DNA of 64,000 nucleotides, taken from NCBI GenBank assembly GCA_949358305.1, contig OX442314.1:23119060-23183059 (forward strand). The letters are read 5' to 3'. The position numbers and the translations under genes are program-made. Numbering within the stretch: the stretch's first letter is position 1; each line of letters opens with the position of its first letter. Origin of the DNA: Strigamia acuminata (Eukaryota > Arthropoda > Chilopoda > Geophilomorpha > Linotaeniidae). The notes under the pieces were generated by a model. It saw only the letters and a list, made by a program, of their open reading frames with translations. It had not been told where the DNA came from and did not search any database. This document shows positions 47,401 to 57,429 of the stretch, one piece after another.

Positions 47401-50400
47401 TTCTACGATTTTCGTCTCTACATCCGCTTTATCGTCCTCAAAATCCACTAAAAGTACGTTTTCGGTGTATCTCTCCGTTTTATCGTCTTCAAAATTTTCT
47501 AAAACAACATTTTCTTCATTCGATTCTGTACATATTTTACACTCTTCGGTTTGGTTCTCTCTGATTTCCTCTTGTACCACGTCCGGTTTTGGAGTTAATT
47601 CCTGCTCGATCGATTCATCCTGCGGTGTTAAGTCGTTTTCAATCGGTGTCAGCGCATCTTCGTCGCTTAGATTTGCTCGATCGTCAATTTTATACAATTC
47701 GTCAGATGATTCCATGAGAACTGGAGAGATTTCATCTGGCTGACTAGTAGCGAATTCATCAATTACAATGGACGGAATTTCGTGTATCGCATTTCCCTTT
47801 AAATTATCCCCCTCTTCCTCCTCGTCGTCGTCCTCATCTTCATAATCACTGCTGCTACCACTCACAGATAATCCGTCCGATGTGGAAAAAATATCATCAA
47901 CTGAAAAAAAAATTTAATTATTAAAAGCAAATTCAATTTCAAATTAATAAACAAAAATCTTTACCGACAGAACCCGTAGACGGACTCAACATTTCCCTAT
48001 CGCTTTCGAATAATTTAAAACATTTTCCTTCGTCCCTTTTGCCGTCCGGCGACGGTGTCCATACTTCACTACCACTCGCAGCTCCTAATTTAAGTATTTG
48101 TTCAGAGAAATGTGTGTTATTTGATTTCGATGATGATTTACCTTCATTTTCGTACACTTCGTAGCTGTACTCGTCGTCGCTCTCCACATAATCCTCGTCA
48201 GTTTCTTCTAATAAACTTTTATCCACCGGATCCTGAATGTGTTTACGTTTCCAATTTTCAGTCAGCCAGCGCGTTTCTTCTTTGATTGACTGCTCTAAAG
48301 CTTCTTCGAGTGCATTTTCGTCGTCCGAATTATCTTCAGAACTGAAGAAATCATCAATTTCAATTTCATCTTCGTATTCTTTATTTGATTTGGTGTTATC
48401 TTCAAAAATACCTCAAATCCGATTCGTTTTCAGACGTGGATTCAAATTCCGTGGCTGAAGTGCCGAAATTTCTATCGGTCCATTCATCTTCGTCCATTTC
48501 ACTCAGGGTTTCGTCTTCTGTCGCTTGATCCAGAATACTATTTTCAAATTCCGCTCGTTCGGGCGTCGCACCTAACGGAAATGCAATGTGCAATCAAATC
48601 CCCACAGAAATTACTCGAGAAATAAATAAAAGAAAATAAAAGTGGTGATTTGGAAGAAGAAAAATCACAAGTTTCAAATTCAATTTATTTTCCCAACAAA
48701 AAAGAAGAAAAAAGCGAATAAAAACAGAAAAAATAAACGTTTGAAAAAGCAGATAAACAAATAAATAAATAAATAAATAAATATAAGCTCAAAGAAAGCA
48801 AGTTTAAACATAGCAACGAGAGTGAATGCAATGTTCAATTCTGCGCCACTCGTCCGATAGAACATTGAAGATAGGCGAGAGTAAAAGAATAAAAATTTTC
48901 TCAGAATCGAGATCGTATCGAAACACATGCCAGCAGGTGTACGATGCGAGTGCAATAATCACAGCACCACAAATGGTGAAAACAAACAGAAATTTCAGTA
49001 TATCACGAAATAGCCACAGCATTTTACCTCGCAGCTGGTCACCAGCACTATCCACAACTGTCAGCCTTTGCACGGTTCCTTCTGCTTGAGTTGCCAACGC
49101 CTAAATCGTATTTATCGAATGTTTAAAATATACAATTTTAATTTATTAAGATATTAAATCAGTTCCTGGACAAGGACACAGCGACTGAGGCAAAGTACAA
49201 AACCAAATTTACGGTTTTTAACTAGAAAACCTTTTTTCGTTTTATTATGACCATTTTTATGCACAAAATGCATTATTTTGTGCCTAAAAAAAGCATTTTT
49301 TCGCACTTTTTCATTGAATATTTGCCTCGGCTGCTGAAAACCCTCGTCCCACCTCCGATTTTCATTAATTTTCACCTTTACTACGCCCCTAACAAGCTGT
49401 TTCTTGGAGAAATTGAGAGGCATTCCAAAATGTTGCATGCATAAAAAGCGCCCTGTAAAAGAAGCACAAATTTTTTCTGTAAAAAAAAAACAAACAATTA
49501 TTTCTTTTACACTCTACCTCCGTAATTTCCATCAGCTGTGTATCCATAACTGCCTAAACGCAAACTAGTTCCGCAATACTCGCACTTAAAACAACCCCGA
49601 TGAAAGAATTTTCCTTGCGCGCTCAGACGTTCCATTAAGTAAACGCGCCGTAAACAAAAATGACATTTCTCACTTCCTCCGGATTCAACCTGAGGTCTAA
49701 CATTCTAAAAAATAAAAAAAAATAAAAAACAAACATTAAAGCACACGTAAACAAACTCAATTAATTGCAACCGTTTGTATGAGTGGCGGATGTTCTTGTT
49801 TCGGCTCCAAAACCGACGCCAATTGTTCCGCCATGACGGACACTTTATTGCTCCCTCGTTGCCCCGTCTCTAAAGCGCTCCCTTCTTTCAATTTGCGATC
49901 GAGTTGGCGCAATCGTTGATCAAAATCGGAAAACTTTTCCTTGTCCTCACTCCCGCGTGATTTATAATCCAAAGATTTTAACTAAAATAAAAAATAATAA
50001 TAATTAAAAAAAAAAACCAATTTAACTAAAATTTTCCTACTTTGTCTTCGAAACAATCGCGATTCCATTTAGGGACACCTTCAACTGCCTTTTTAGGCTG
50101 CTGCCGTTCCTTCAGTCGTTCCTCGAGCATCTTAACGTTCCAATCGCCTCTTTCCAGACGGCCAACTTTAGTATTAGCATGCACTTCGTTCGTGATTCGA
50201 TTTAAAGCCGACGAATGGAGATCCAAGTCGAGAGAGCCGCGCCGAAGCGCCCGATCCGCCGAGTGAGTATCATTCGTCCCGGATAATAAATTTTCAAGTG
50301 TTTTAATGCGGTCTGAAAACGGAACGGCTTTTCCTTCGCCGAAAGGCTTAGCAGTTTTAAACGATTCGGCTCTCTGCTTATTTTCCTTGTTCTAAATAAA

Positions 50401-53117
50401 TAAATAAATAAAATGTCAGAAATCGATACGACCCATGTAATACGACAGATGTAATAACAACTGTAATGAAAAGTTCTCGTTCTCGTTCTAGTTGCCGCTT
50501 CTTTTTGGGCACTTCGTTCGATTCCGAAGTTCCTCCTTCGAGTCGGATTTTTCTATTGGATAATCGGTGACTTAATCGAGCGAGTAATCGTCCGCCCGAT
50601 GACAATTTCTCTCCAGAAGTCGTCGGTGTGAATTCATCCGAGGGAGATCGTGGCAAAACTGGTCTAGCTGTAAATTGTTGGTTATATTTAAATTTTTTTT
50701 TTAAATTCGTTAATCGTGTAAATTTTGGACGTACCAATGTGCGGTATTTCACCACGGAACACGTCGTAAAGCTGCGATACATAAGAGGTGACTGTAAGCT
50801 CGTCCGGTACGTCGCAATTTGCTATTTCTTCGCCGCTCCAAATTTGAGAAATTCCGAATTCACGATCACAAATTTGAAATGCCTTAAAAAAATTAAAAAG
50901 AAAAATGCAACGAAATAAAATAATAAAATAAAAAATTTAACCAAAAATAAAAATAAAAAATAAAAAAACAAACCAAATCATTATTTTGCGCAACCAATTC
51001 TTTATTTAACGAGTGAAAATCGATTAAATCCGGTCGATATCGATGAACAATGGCGCATAAAGCCAAACCAGATTTCCAAGACGTGTGCATATTTTCAATC
51101 CTCACATCATCGTACAAAGCAACCTGTTTCTGACACCAGTGCAACAACGTGTCCGGATGAATCCCAGAAGCTAAAAAAAAATTAAAATCAATAAAATCAA
51201 AAAAAATAAAAATAAAAAACCTTAAATGATACCTCGCTTTTGCTTCTTTTTCGGCACCTCGCTTATCACATCAAACACTTCTTCCTTAATAGGCGCGTCC
51301 GAATCGTAGAGCGACAGCACCTGCATCGGACGCACGGCCTCGAGATTTAAATTTGGATACCTGCTTTGAGGATTTAGTGTGTAATAGGTAAGATCTTTGG
51401 TCAGATTCTCTGGCGTCGTCTGAGCTAAAAGACGATACACGCTTTCCCTTTGAGCAAGAACCTGCAACAAATTAATCACAGTTAAAATAAATCAAAATAT
51501 TCTCAATTCATCTCATCAAAAAAAACCTGGAAAGAAGTGAGTGTCCCAGAAGCCCAGCTCCTGATCATCCAACAGGCATCCAACGAACTTAAGAAACCTC
51601 GAGCGCAGCCAGAACCGGTCGGCCAAAACGGCTCGAGTAAACTGTCTCCGACAAGACCCATGAGCAAACGATGCCCCCTCCTTTCCAACACTTTGCACGC
51701 GCTTTCGGCTGCGTACATCGAGGTAAAATCAAACATGGCTACATCAGCTTGACCGTAATGATTCACGGCGAATTCTGGGTTCGGTAATAGATAATTAGTC
51801 GCAAAATCGGCCGCATCTCGCGCGTAATCCATCAACGCTTCTCTGTCCACGTTATCCGGAGCCAAAAGTCTGGCCGTGTCTGAAAAATCCTGCAAAATGA
51901 GCCGAAAAAACAATAAAAATAACGATTATCTATTTGAAAAATGTTTGATTTACGCATAAAATGACTCCTTTTTCGATCAGCGACTGTTTTTTGGCAGTCA
52001 TCACGAAGTAATGAGTGTCGTCTTTGTAGTAAACGATATTTTCCAAGTCAATGCCGACGTGTTCGCGCATATCTTGGAAGAATTTTTGATTAAAAATAAA
52101 AGCCACGCCGCTGATTTCCTCCACTTGCGCCTCCATTTCGGTCCGGCGGTTGATGAAGTTTGCCGTGATGGCGATAGCCAACTTGCCGCGAAATTCTTTT
52201 CTCTTGAAACCACGAAGCGTGTTTCTTTTCCCATCCGCGCCCAGCAAAACATCGAATTCGTATTGACTAACTGGATGATCAGCCGGTGTCACCTGAGCGT
52301 GCCAACCGATTTCTATTCAAACAACATCCGTTATTTAATCTATTAAATAACACTTGACATTTAATTAACATACTTTCTTCAGTCTGGTCTAATAACGGTT
52401 CGTTTATTTTCTCAAATGCGACATTTTCGTGAATTTCAACCCCCAACAGCAACGATACTTTCAATAATATGCATTGTAACTGTCGGATACCTAAAAAAAA
52501 ATCAATTATTATTAAATCCAGTTAAAAATATAAATAAATGAATTTTACTAATGTGATCGATGGACCCGGCACAAAATTTTCCGAATATTTTCTTAGCGCC
52601 GAGCGACCTTAAATCGTGAATGACAAAAGGCCACAAATGAACGACGTTGTTCCTGGAGAACCGATCACGTTTCTCGATCACAACCACTTTAGCTCCTAAA
52701 AGTTGCGCTTCTATAGCTGCTCTAAGCCCGCACGGTCCGCCACCTATTATAAGCACCTAAACAATATAAAATAAAAAATTATAAGTTTGTTATTTATTAG
52801 TTTAATTAATTTAATTTATTTACCCGCGTGTTTGCACACGCTTTGCCGCGATTGTAACATTTGTGCGTGGCTCGTTTATCAAATTTAGCCCAAAGTGCTT
52901 GTGCTTTCCATGAAGGTAATTTGGCTTTGAGTTTTGGGTAGAAGTTTTGTATATTGCTCGGTTTTAGTTTCAATGTGTCGCATAAATGGCGAAAAGTGGC
53001 AAAAATAGCCTTGAATGTCTGCGCACTGATGAATTGTTCGAATATGTTCGCGGCTAGGGCGCTGTCGGGACTCAGTGGGGTCTTGCCCAAATATCGTTGA
53101 TGATGACCCATTTCCAT
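44416..53117 (-). CDS. Mical: MICAL: FAD monooxygenase, CH, LIM and bMERB domains, about 2,200 aa
   Basis: Exons (minus): 53117-52824, 52756-52549, 52490-52374, 52312-51954, 51889-51527, 51461-51233, 51170-50974, 50882-50735, 50667-about 50480, 50391-50041, 49981-about 49767, 49704-49518, 49452-49376, 49100-49028, 48571-48412, 48341-47965, 47900-45438, 45374-45313, 45157-44800, 44744-44630, 44509-44416. The flavin domain has [10 protein letters not shown]-type sequence (here [15 protein letters not shown]), the Rossmann motif [11 protein letters not shown] and [17 protein letters not shown], close to Drosophila Mical. A calponin-homology domain ([10 protein letters not shown]...) follows, then LIM ([14 protein letters not shown]...[10 protein letters not shown]). 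A long acidic linker contains one 2.46-kb exon. The C-terminal bMERB Rab-binding domain ([19 protein letters not shown]) ends the protein. MICAL oxidises actin methionines, disassembling filaments downstream of plexin. The donors of the exons ending near 50480 and 49767 are not certain. Confidence 0.93.
45178..45300. repeat. 30-bp tandem repeat in a MICAL intron
   Basis: Four near-identical units of ATCAAATTAATTAAATCAAA plus CCAATTAAAC fill most of the intron between 45157 and 45313. Purely AT-rich sequence. Confidence 0.85.
46150..46490 (-). repeat. 13-residue tandem repeat in the MICAL linker
   Basis: About eight copies of a unit near LEEPxETxSQASS, with a 39-bp DNA period and minor length changes, lie in the same exon. 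Alternating acidic and Ser/Gln-rich halves; probably disordered. The plus-strand ORFs over this region are shadows. Confidence 0.8.
47200..47520 (-). repeat. 17-residue tandem repeat in the MICAL linker
   Basis: A 51-bp period at DNA level (GCCAAAAACT recurs at 47242, 47293 and, altered, 47344) encodes about six copies of a 17-aa acidic unit with core NLVFGNLEE...DLE, decaying to [11 protein letters not shown]...ET. It lies inside the 2.46-kb disordered exon. Confidence 0.8.
48804..49100 (-). CDS. Mical: Alternative 3' end of MICAL encoding a membrane anchor
   Basis: The 73-nt MICAL exon 49100-49028 normally ends CTGCGAG before GTAAAATG and joins the exon beginning GCGACGCCCGAACG (TPERAEFEN). 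If that donor is not used, the same frame stays open for 75 more codons before TAA at 48804. It encodes a hydrophobic segment ([20 protein letters not shown]) and a second hydrophobic patch ([10 protein letters not shown]), then [14 protein letters not shown]. The result would be a MICAL with flavin, CH and LIM domains, no bMERB, and a C-terminal transmembrane anchor. The frame is less AT-rich than neighbouring introns. No transcript evidence is available here. Confidence 0.45.
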   Translation of the reverse strand, partial: ALATQAEGTVQRLTVVDSAGDQLRGKMLWLFRDILKFLFVFTICGAVIIALASYTCWHVFRYDLDSEKIFILLLSPIFNVLSDEWRRIEHCIHSRCYV

Positions 53118-53795
53118 TGATTCGACTCAACCAGCACTCATATCTGCAAGAAAAATAAATAAATTAATCATTTTAAATACAATTTCATTTGTGGATTTTT
53201 TTTTTTAATTTTTTAATTATTTTTTACATTTTTTTTGTTGGATTATAATGCGAAATTTTGGGGAACTCGTATGCGGTGAATTGTGAAATTTTAATGTTGG
53301 TGGAATCAGTGACCTCAGCTGAAGGATAAGGGCGGTTACATTCATCAGTTTACATTAGTTTAGAATTGACTAAGCTGTGGTTCAAATATAGAAGCATCAG
53401 TTAACCGTTTATATAAGTAAATTTGAACATTTTTGAATTTTTGCCACTTGAATTTTGCAATCGGTTTATAATTTCGTTTCGACACGAGCGATTGAAAATT
53501 CGACATTCTGAGATATATTTTCGTATTGTCAACCACGTTTGTTAATGAATATTTACTGGAATGAAATAAAGGTTGGAATTTAAATGTTAAAAACTTTTGA
53601 ACTTGTTTTTTGTTTCTTCTAAATATAAATCGCAAAATTCAGGGTAAATCAATCTCACGAAAATGAATCATGGCCTACTTTAATTCACCACGATTAAAAA
53701 AATCAGAGATTCGGATGTTTTAATGTTTGAATCGTAGATTGTACAATTCAGAGATAATTAATTGTTTATATACAAATACGAGAAAACAGACTCAC
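53118..53795. other. MICAL 5' flank
   Basis: A CTTGCAG acceptor at 53142-53136 precedes 5' UTR sequence and the MICAL ATG, so a leader exon lies upstream. The rest is AT-rich; the minus-strand ORF at 53360-53635 shows no conserved feature. Confidence 0.45.
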
Positions 53796-53963
53796 CTTGT
53801 GTTGTAAACCAATAGCAGTATATTCACTCAATTTCATTTTAAGCTCCCATGATACTTGAGAACAATTCGGATTGGTTCTCTCCTGACCTCTATTGAGAGA
53901 GTATGCAAGTTGCTCTAACATGGACTTCATGGACTTCGCCCACAACTCCAAATGTGTTACAAA
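53796..53963 (-). CDS. Isolated exon of an unidentified gene
   Basis: A 168-nt, 56-codon open exon has a strong acceptor (TTTATTTTTAG) and a GTGAGT donor, both phase 0, and good coding composition: FVTHLELWAKSMKSMLEQLA through NPNCSQVSWE to IGLQHK. I do not recognise the family. Splicing to the MICAL leader exon would hit a TGA at once, so it is either the penultimate exon of a short gene or coding sequence upstream in an alternative MICAL transcript. Confidence 0.4.
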
Positions 53964-54441
53964 CTAAAAATAAATTTAAAATTTAAAATAAAATGCCACC
54001 GGTTCATTAATAAACAAAGAACAATAAAATATTTGAATTTATTCGTTTGCATTTAATTTATTTCAAGAAATCTAATTTTGGATCGAGCAGTAAATAATAA
54101 AAATTACGAAACTTGAAAGGTGTTTAATAAATACGTCATTCATCTTATTTCATAACGCGGAAAATTCAAACCAATTTGATTAATTTTTTTCGCGACACAA
54201 ACCAACAACAAAATTTAAAGAAATAAATTTTTTATTTAGTTAGAAAACTCGAAAAAAAATTAGTAAATCACAATACAAAACTTTACATTTACAATTTCAA
54301 ATATTTTCCAATAAATTAATTATCCTAGAGATCATTCATTTTAACTCAATAAATAATATCATCCACTTCACTTTCGTTTTCGACATCCTTTGGAGGAATT
54401 AACGTTGACACAGCAGCCTTTTCTCCACTCGGCCCCGAACC

Positions 54442-55293
54442 TATACTTTCAGATCTCGGGATCTCGGGATCTCGGTCTCGGCAATCTCGGGCTTTTTTTG
54501 GGGGGAAATCTCGGTCTCGTTAAACCGAGATTTCGTCCCGAGATACGTACGAGATACGTACAAAAGTTCAAAACCAATCAAAACGGTTTTGATTGGTTTT
54601 GAACGGGGCAAAACGGTTTTGATTGGTTTTGAACGGGGCAAAACGGTTTTGATTGGTTTTGAACGGGTCAAAACGGCATTGTTACGTTTTTAGCACTATT
54701 TTCGCCCGCATTTGTTCCATCTAATGCGGCAGAAGCTCGGCTGCAGTTGTACGATCAAATGCAGCCGATTTTCGCCCGCATTTGTTCCATCTAATGCGGC
54801 CGACGCTCGGCTGCAGTTGTACGATCAAATGCAGCCGATTTTCGCCCGCATTTGTTCCATCTAATGCGGCCGAAGCTCGGCTGCAGTTGTACGATCAAAT
54901 GCAGCCGATTTTCGCCCGCATTTGTTCCATCTAATGCGGCCGAAGCTCGGCTGCAGTTGTACGATCAAATGCAGCCGATTTTCGGCCGCATTTGTTCCGT
55001 CTAATGCGGCCGAAGCTCGACTGCAATTGTACGATCAATAAAGATTAAAATCGTAGTAAAAACAATAGAATATAAACAAAACCGTGCTAAAAAACATCAA
55101 AAATAATTTAAAACGTCCTAAGAAATGTCGAAAATTGATTAAAATCGCGTAAAAATGTGTTTTTGATCAATTTTGAACTTTTTGGATAAAATCTCGTTTT
55201 TGATCTCGGTCTCGTACGAGATCTCGTCTCGGGACGAGTACATCTCGTCTCGGAAATACGAGATTTTGAAATGACCGAGAATCTGAAAGTATA
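54442..55293. mobile_element. 852-bp MITE with 9-bp target duplication and internal hairpin arrays
   Basis: The ends TATACTTTCAGATCTCGG and CCGAGAATCTGAAAGTATA are inverted copies with one gap. CCCCGAACC is duplicated exactly on both sides (54433-54441 and 55294-55302). The interior holds GATCTCGG-rich subterminal repeats and an AAATCTCGGT...ACCGAGATTT perfect stem. Three 30-bp units (AAAACGGTTTTGATTGGTTT...) are followed by five 70-bp units. No transposase frame exists. The 9-bp duplication suggests a Mutator-like mobilising enzyme, though this is inference. It sits about 45 bp beyond the stop codon of the metallothionein-like gene. Confidence 0.88.
54701..55045. repeat. Five 70-bp hairpin-forming repeats inside the MITE
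   Basis: Units start at 54701, 54771, 54841, 54911 and 54981 (TTCGCCCGCA each, last one TTCGGCCGCA). Each holds CGGCTGCA...TGCAGCCG (perfect 8-bp stem, 14-nt loop) and a CGCAT...ATGCG stem. Copies are nearly identical except the last. Confidence 0.9.
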
Positions 55294-55336
55294 CCCCGAA
55301 CCTTTTTCCAATCTTCGGTTCGTTCTGACCAGCGAC

Positions 55337-55603
55337 TCAAGTGACACAACATTCGCATTTCTTCTCCGCATTACAACTGCAAGTGCAAACATTGTCGCCA
55401 TCCTGCTTCCTGCCTGGACAACGAGGGCAACAAGAACATTCTTTGCATTCACATTTAACTTCACCCAAATACGGACCAAAAATAAATTCATAGAGAATTA
55501 TAAAATTTTAATCAAATTAATCTAACTAATAAATACTTACTAGGATCAGGAACGTTGTCCGCATTATCGTCATCGGATTCTATGCCACCCGCTTGCTCTA
55601 GTT
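55337..55603 (-). CDS. Metallothionein-like cysteine-rich protein (C-terminal exons)
   Basis: Exon 55603-55541 (acidic, IESDDDNADNVPDP) has a CACTCAG acceptor and GTAAGT donor. It joins in phase 1 to 55458-55337, which encodes KCECKECSCCPRCPG, then VCTCSCNAEKKCECCVT and a stop. Twelve cysteines in about 40 residues, nearly all in CxC or CC pairs and no aromatic residues, are typical of metallothionein-type metal-thiolate proteins that buffer Zn, Cu and Cd. The upstream exon with the start codon was not found, so the protein is incomplete here. The second acceptor (GGGTGAAG) has a weak pyrimidine tract; the Cys frame is also open upstream of it. Another small Cys-rich family cannot be excluded. 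Confidence 0.65.
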
Positions 55604-56465
55604 CTGAGTGTAAATCGCCAAATTATTTGAAGCGGCCTAGTGGAGAAATGGGCACTTATTTAGTGGGGCTATGGTATTACGCGTTAGTCATTCCTGGTCA
55701 TTCCTGGTCTCCCGGCTGAGGAGCCTTTCTGTCGCCATCCGCTTCTGTGGAAGATTGTTTGGCGTTACCGGAAGTAGTGGACGTGTGGCAAAAACGAGAA
55801 GTTATTTATTCCACCGCTGAAATGGTAAAGAGAGCAAAAAAGGCTCGGGGTTTCGAGTTTTTCTATTTTTTAGTCATTTTTTTCATCAAAAATAGAATTT
55901 TTTTTTGTTTTTTATTCGATTTTAACGTTTATTTCGCAGCATTTTTAGTTGAGGCAGTTGCCGGATTCGTAGCTTTCTCGCAGATCAGTCCCGAGCTACT
56001 TATATGGCGCTGTCGCAGCAAGTCTACACTGAAGGATAGGCCTAAGGACATAAATTTACTCCAGGTTCCGTGCCCAAATGATTGAGCGATGTCCGTTATA
56101 AATCAGGTCGTGATTAGAAAAGTGTATACAGTATATTGAAATAAAAATATAACCTTGTCTGATTTTATTAACGGTATATTTATTTATTTACACTAAAGGC
56201 TTTTTGAGAAACACAATACTCAAAAATGATGTTAATGATTCCAGAACCAAACAAAGTACAGCTACAGACCCAAAGGCCAAACCACTAAATCAATACTAGT
56301 AATCTCAAAAAATCATAAGACATACCCCAAAAACAATACTAATAATGTCAAAAACAAGTCCCCAAAATTAGACCAACACCAAAAATAACAATAATAACAA
56401 CAAGATGAATTGAATTAACAACACGATTAAAATGACGTGAATACAACCTGACGATGAGTGTCTAA
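55604..56465. other. Spacer with a possible plus-strand exon pair
   Basis: On the plus strand, sequence around 55745-55824 (EDCLALPEVVDVWQKREV...) ends at a GTAAAG donor and could join TTATTTCGCAG at 55940. The product is unrecognised and its 3' half contains a CCCGAGCTAC...TGGCGCTG segment that also occurs at 60920, so it may be repeat-derived. The rest is AT-rich. Confidence 0.3.
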
Positions 56466-56600
56466 TTATTTAATTTTTTTTCCACAACATTTGCATTTCT
56501 TCTCCGCATTACAACTGCAAACATTGTCGCCATCCTGCTGCAAAGAGGGCAACAAGAACATTCTTTGCATTCACATTTAACTTCACACAAATTGTTCTCT
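56466..56600 (-). pseudogene. Second, frame-disrupted copy of the metallothionein-like exon
   Basis: The DNA closely repeats the Cys-rich exon of the neighbouring gene: EVKCECKECSCCP, then after a 10-nt deletion the frame shifts, and QDGDNVCSCNAEKKCKCC resumes in another frame. One Cys-Thr pair is also lost. The junction reads CCCTCTTTGCAG, which could serve as a splice acceptor for the second half, so an active rearranged copy is possible, but a decayed tandem duplicate is more likely. Confidence 0.55.
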
Positions 56601-56676
56601 CCCCACAGGCATCCGCCAAATGGTTTTCAACGGTGATAATTCTTAGCAGCGGCACCTTGGACGAATGTCAAAGCGT

Positions 56677-56984
56677 TCATGAGCCAATGCCGACGGAGGA
56701 GCCATTGCGCATAGCATTGAAAAAAGAGCAAACTTCTTTCTTTGAGGCGTTCCAGGTGTACCTAACTGGAGTCCCAGGAGACGTCATTGATCTTCCTGGT
56801 GTTATCGATGGTGATTTACCAATAGCTCTCTTGACGACTTCTTTGGGATCAACTTTTCTAGGATCGACTTTTCTGGGATCGACTTTTCTGGGATCGACTT
56901 TTCTGGAATCCATAGTTAATTGATGTATCTTCTCGAGTTTCAGTAGTGATAGGTTTCTCTTTGATTTGAATTGCTGCACTGATT
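56677..56984 (-). CDS. Hypothetical exon with RKVDP repeats
   Basis: Preceded by a good acceptor (TTTATTTTAG), this open frame contains four consecutive 15-bp units encoding KVDPR, followed by a Ser/Pro/Thr-rich stretch (SPSITPGRSMTSPGTP) and a stop after SSVGIGS. No family is recognised. The plus strand is also open across the repeat (GSTFL units) but lacks splice context. Confidence 0.3.
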
Positions 56985-57429
56985 TCTAAAATAAATTTCT
57001 AGCTTATTTATACAGCTTTTAATCTAGTGTCGTGTGCAAAAGCAATTTGCATAGCTCAGGAATGTGTACTCATTTGAATATGGTGCATTATTGGACTGAC
57101 TCAAATGACGTGTTTGCGTATTTATTTAATTTAATCAGGTTGTTGAGATATTGGGGTTTGAAGTTGTGGCACCACATTTGGAAATTTAGTACAAGTCTTT
57201 TTTGTGCCATATTCAAATGCTTGCTGCTCGAAAACTAAGAGGAGTAGAGACTTGTGCTGTTCACGGTTTGTTTAGGAAAAAGTTATCTATCTTTTCGTGA
57301 AAAAACCATTGAAATCCGTGGTAAAAAAAAATTGGGATTTGTTTTATCTGTAGTTTGGGCGAATGTGAATGTGGTGCCAACTTCAGCCTGGTCATTTTTA
57401 GCAGTTGATTTTGTCTTCCTGAATGACTC

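Noticed and set aside
46150-47520. CRISPR-like regular repeats
   Set aside because: Repeats are in-frame protein repeats within a eukaryotic exon, with no spacers.
46952-47743. 263-codon plus-strand ORF rich in Ser/Lys
   Set aside because: It is antisense to the MICAL repeat exon, and its composition is explained by the complement of the acidic repeat codons.
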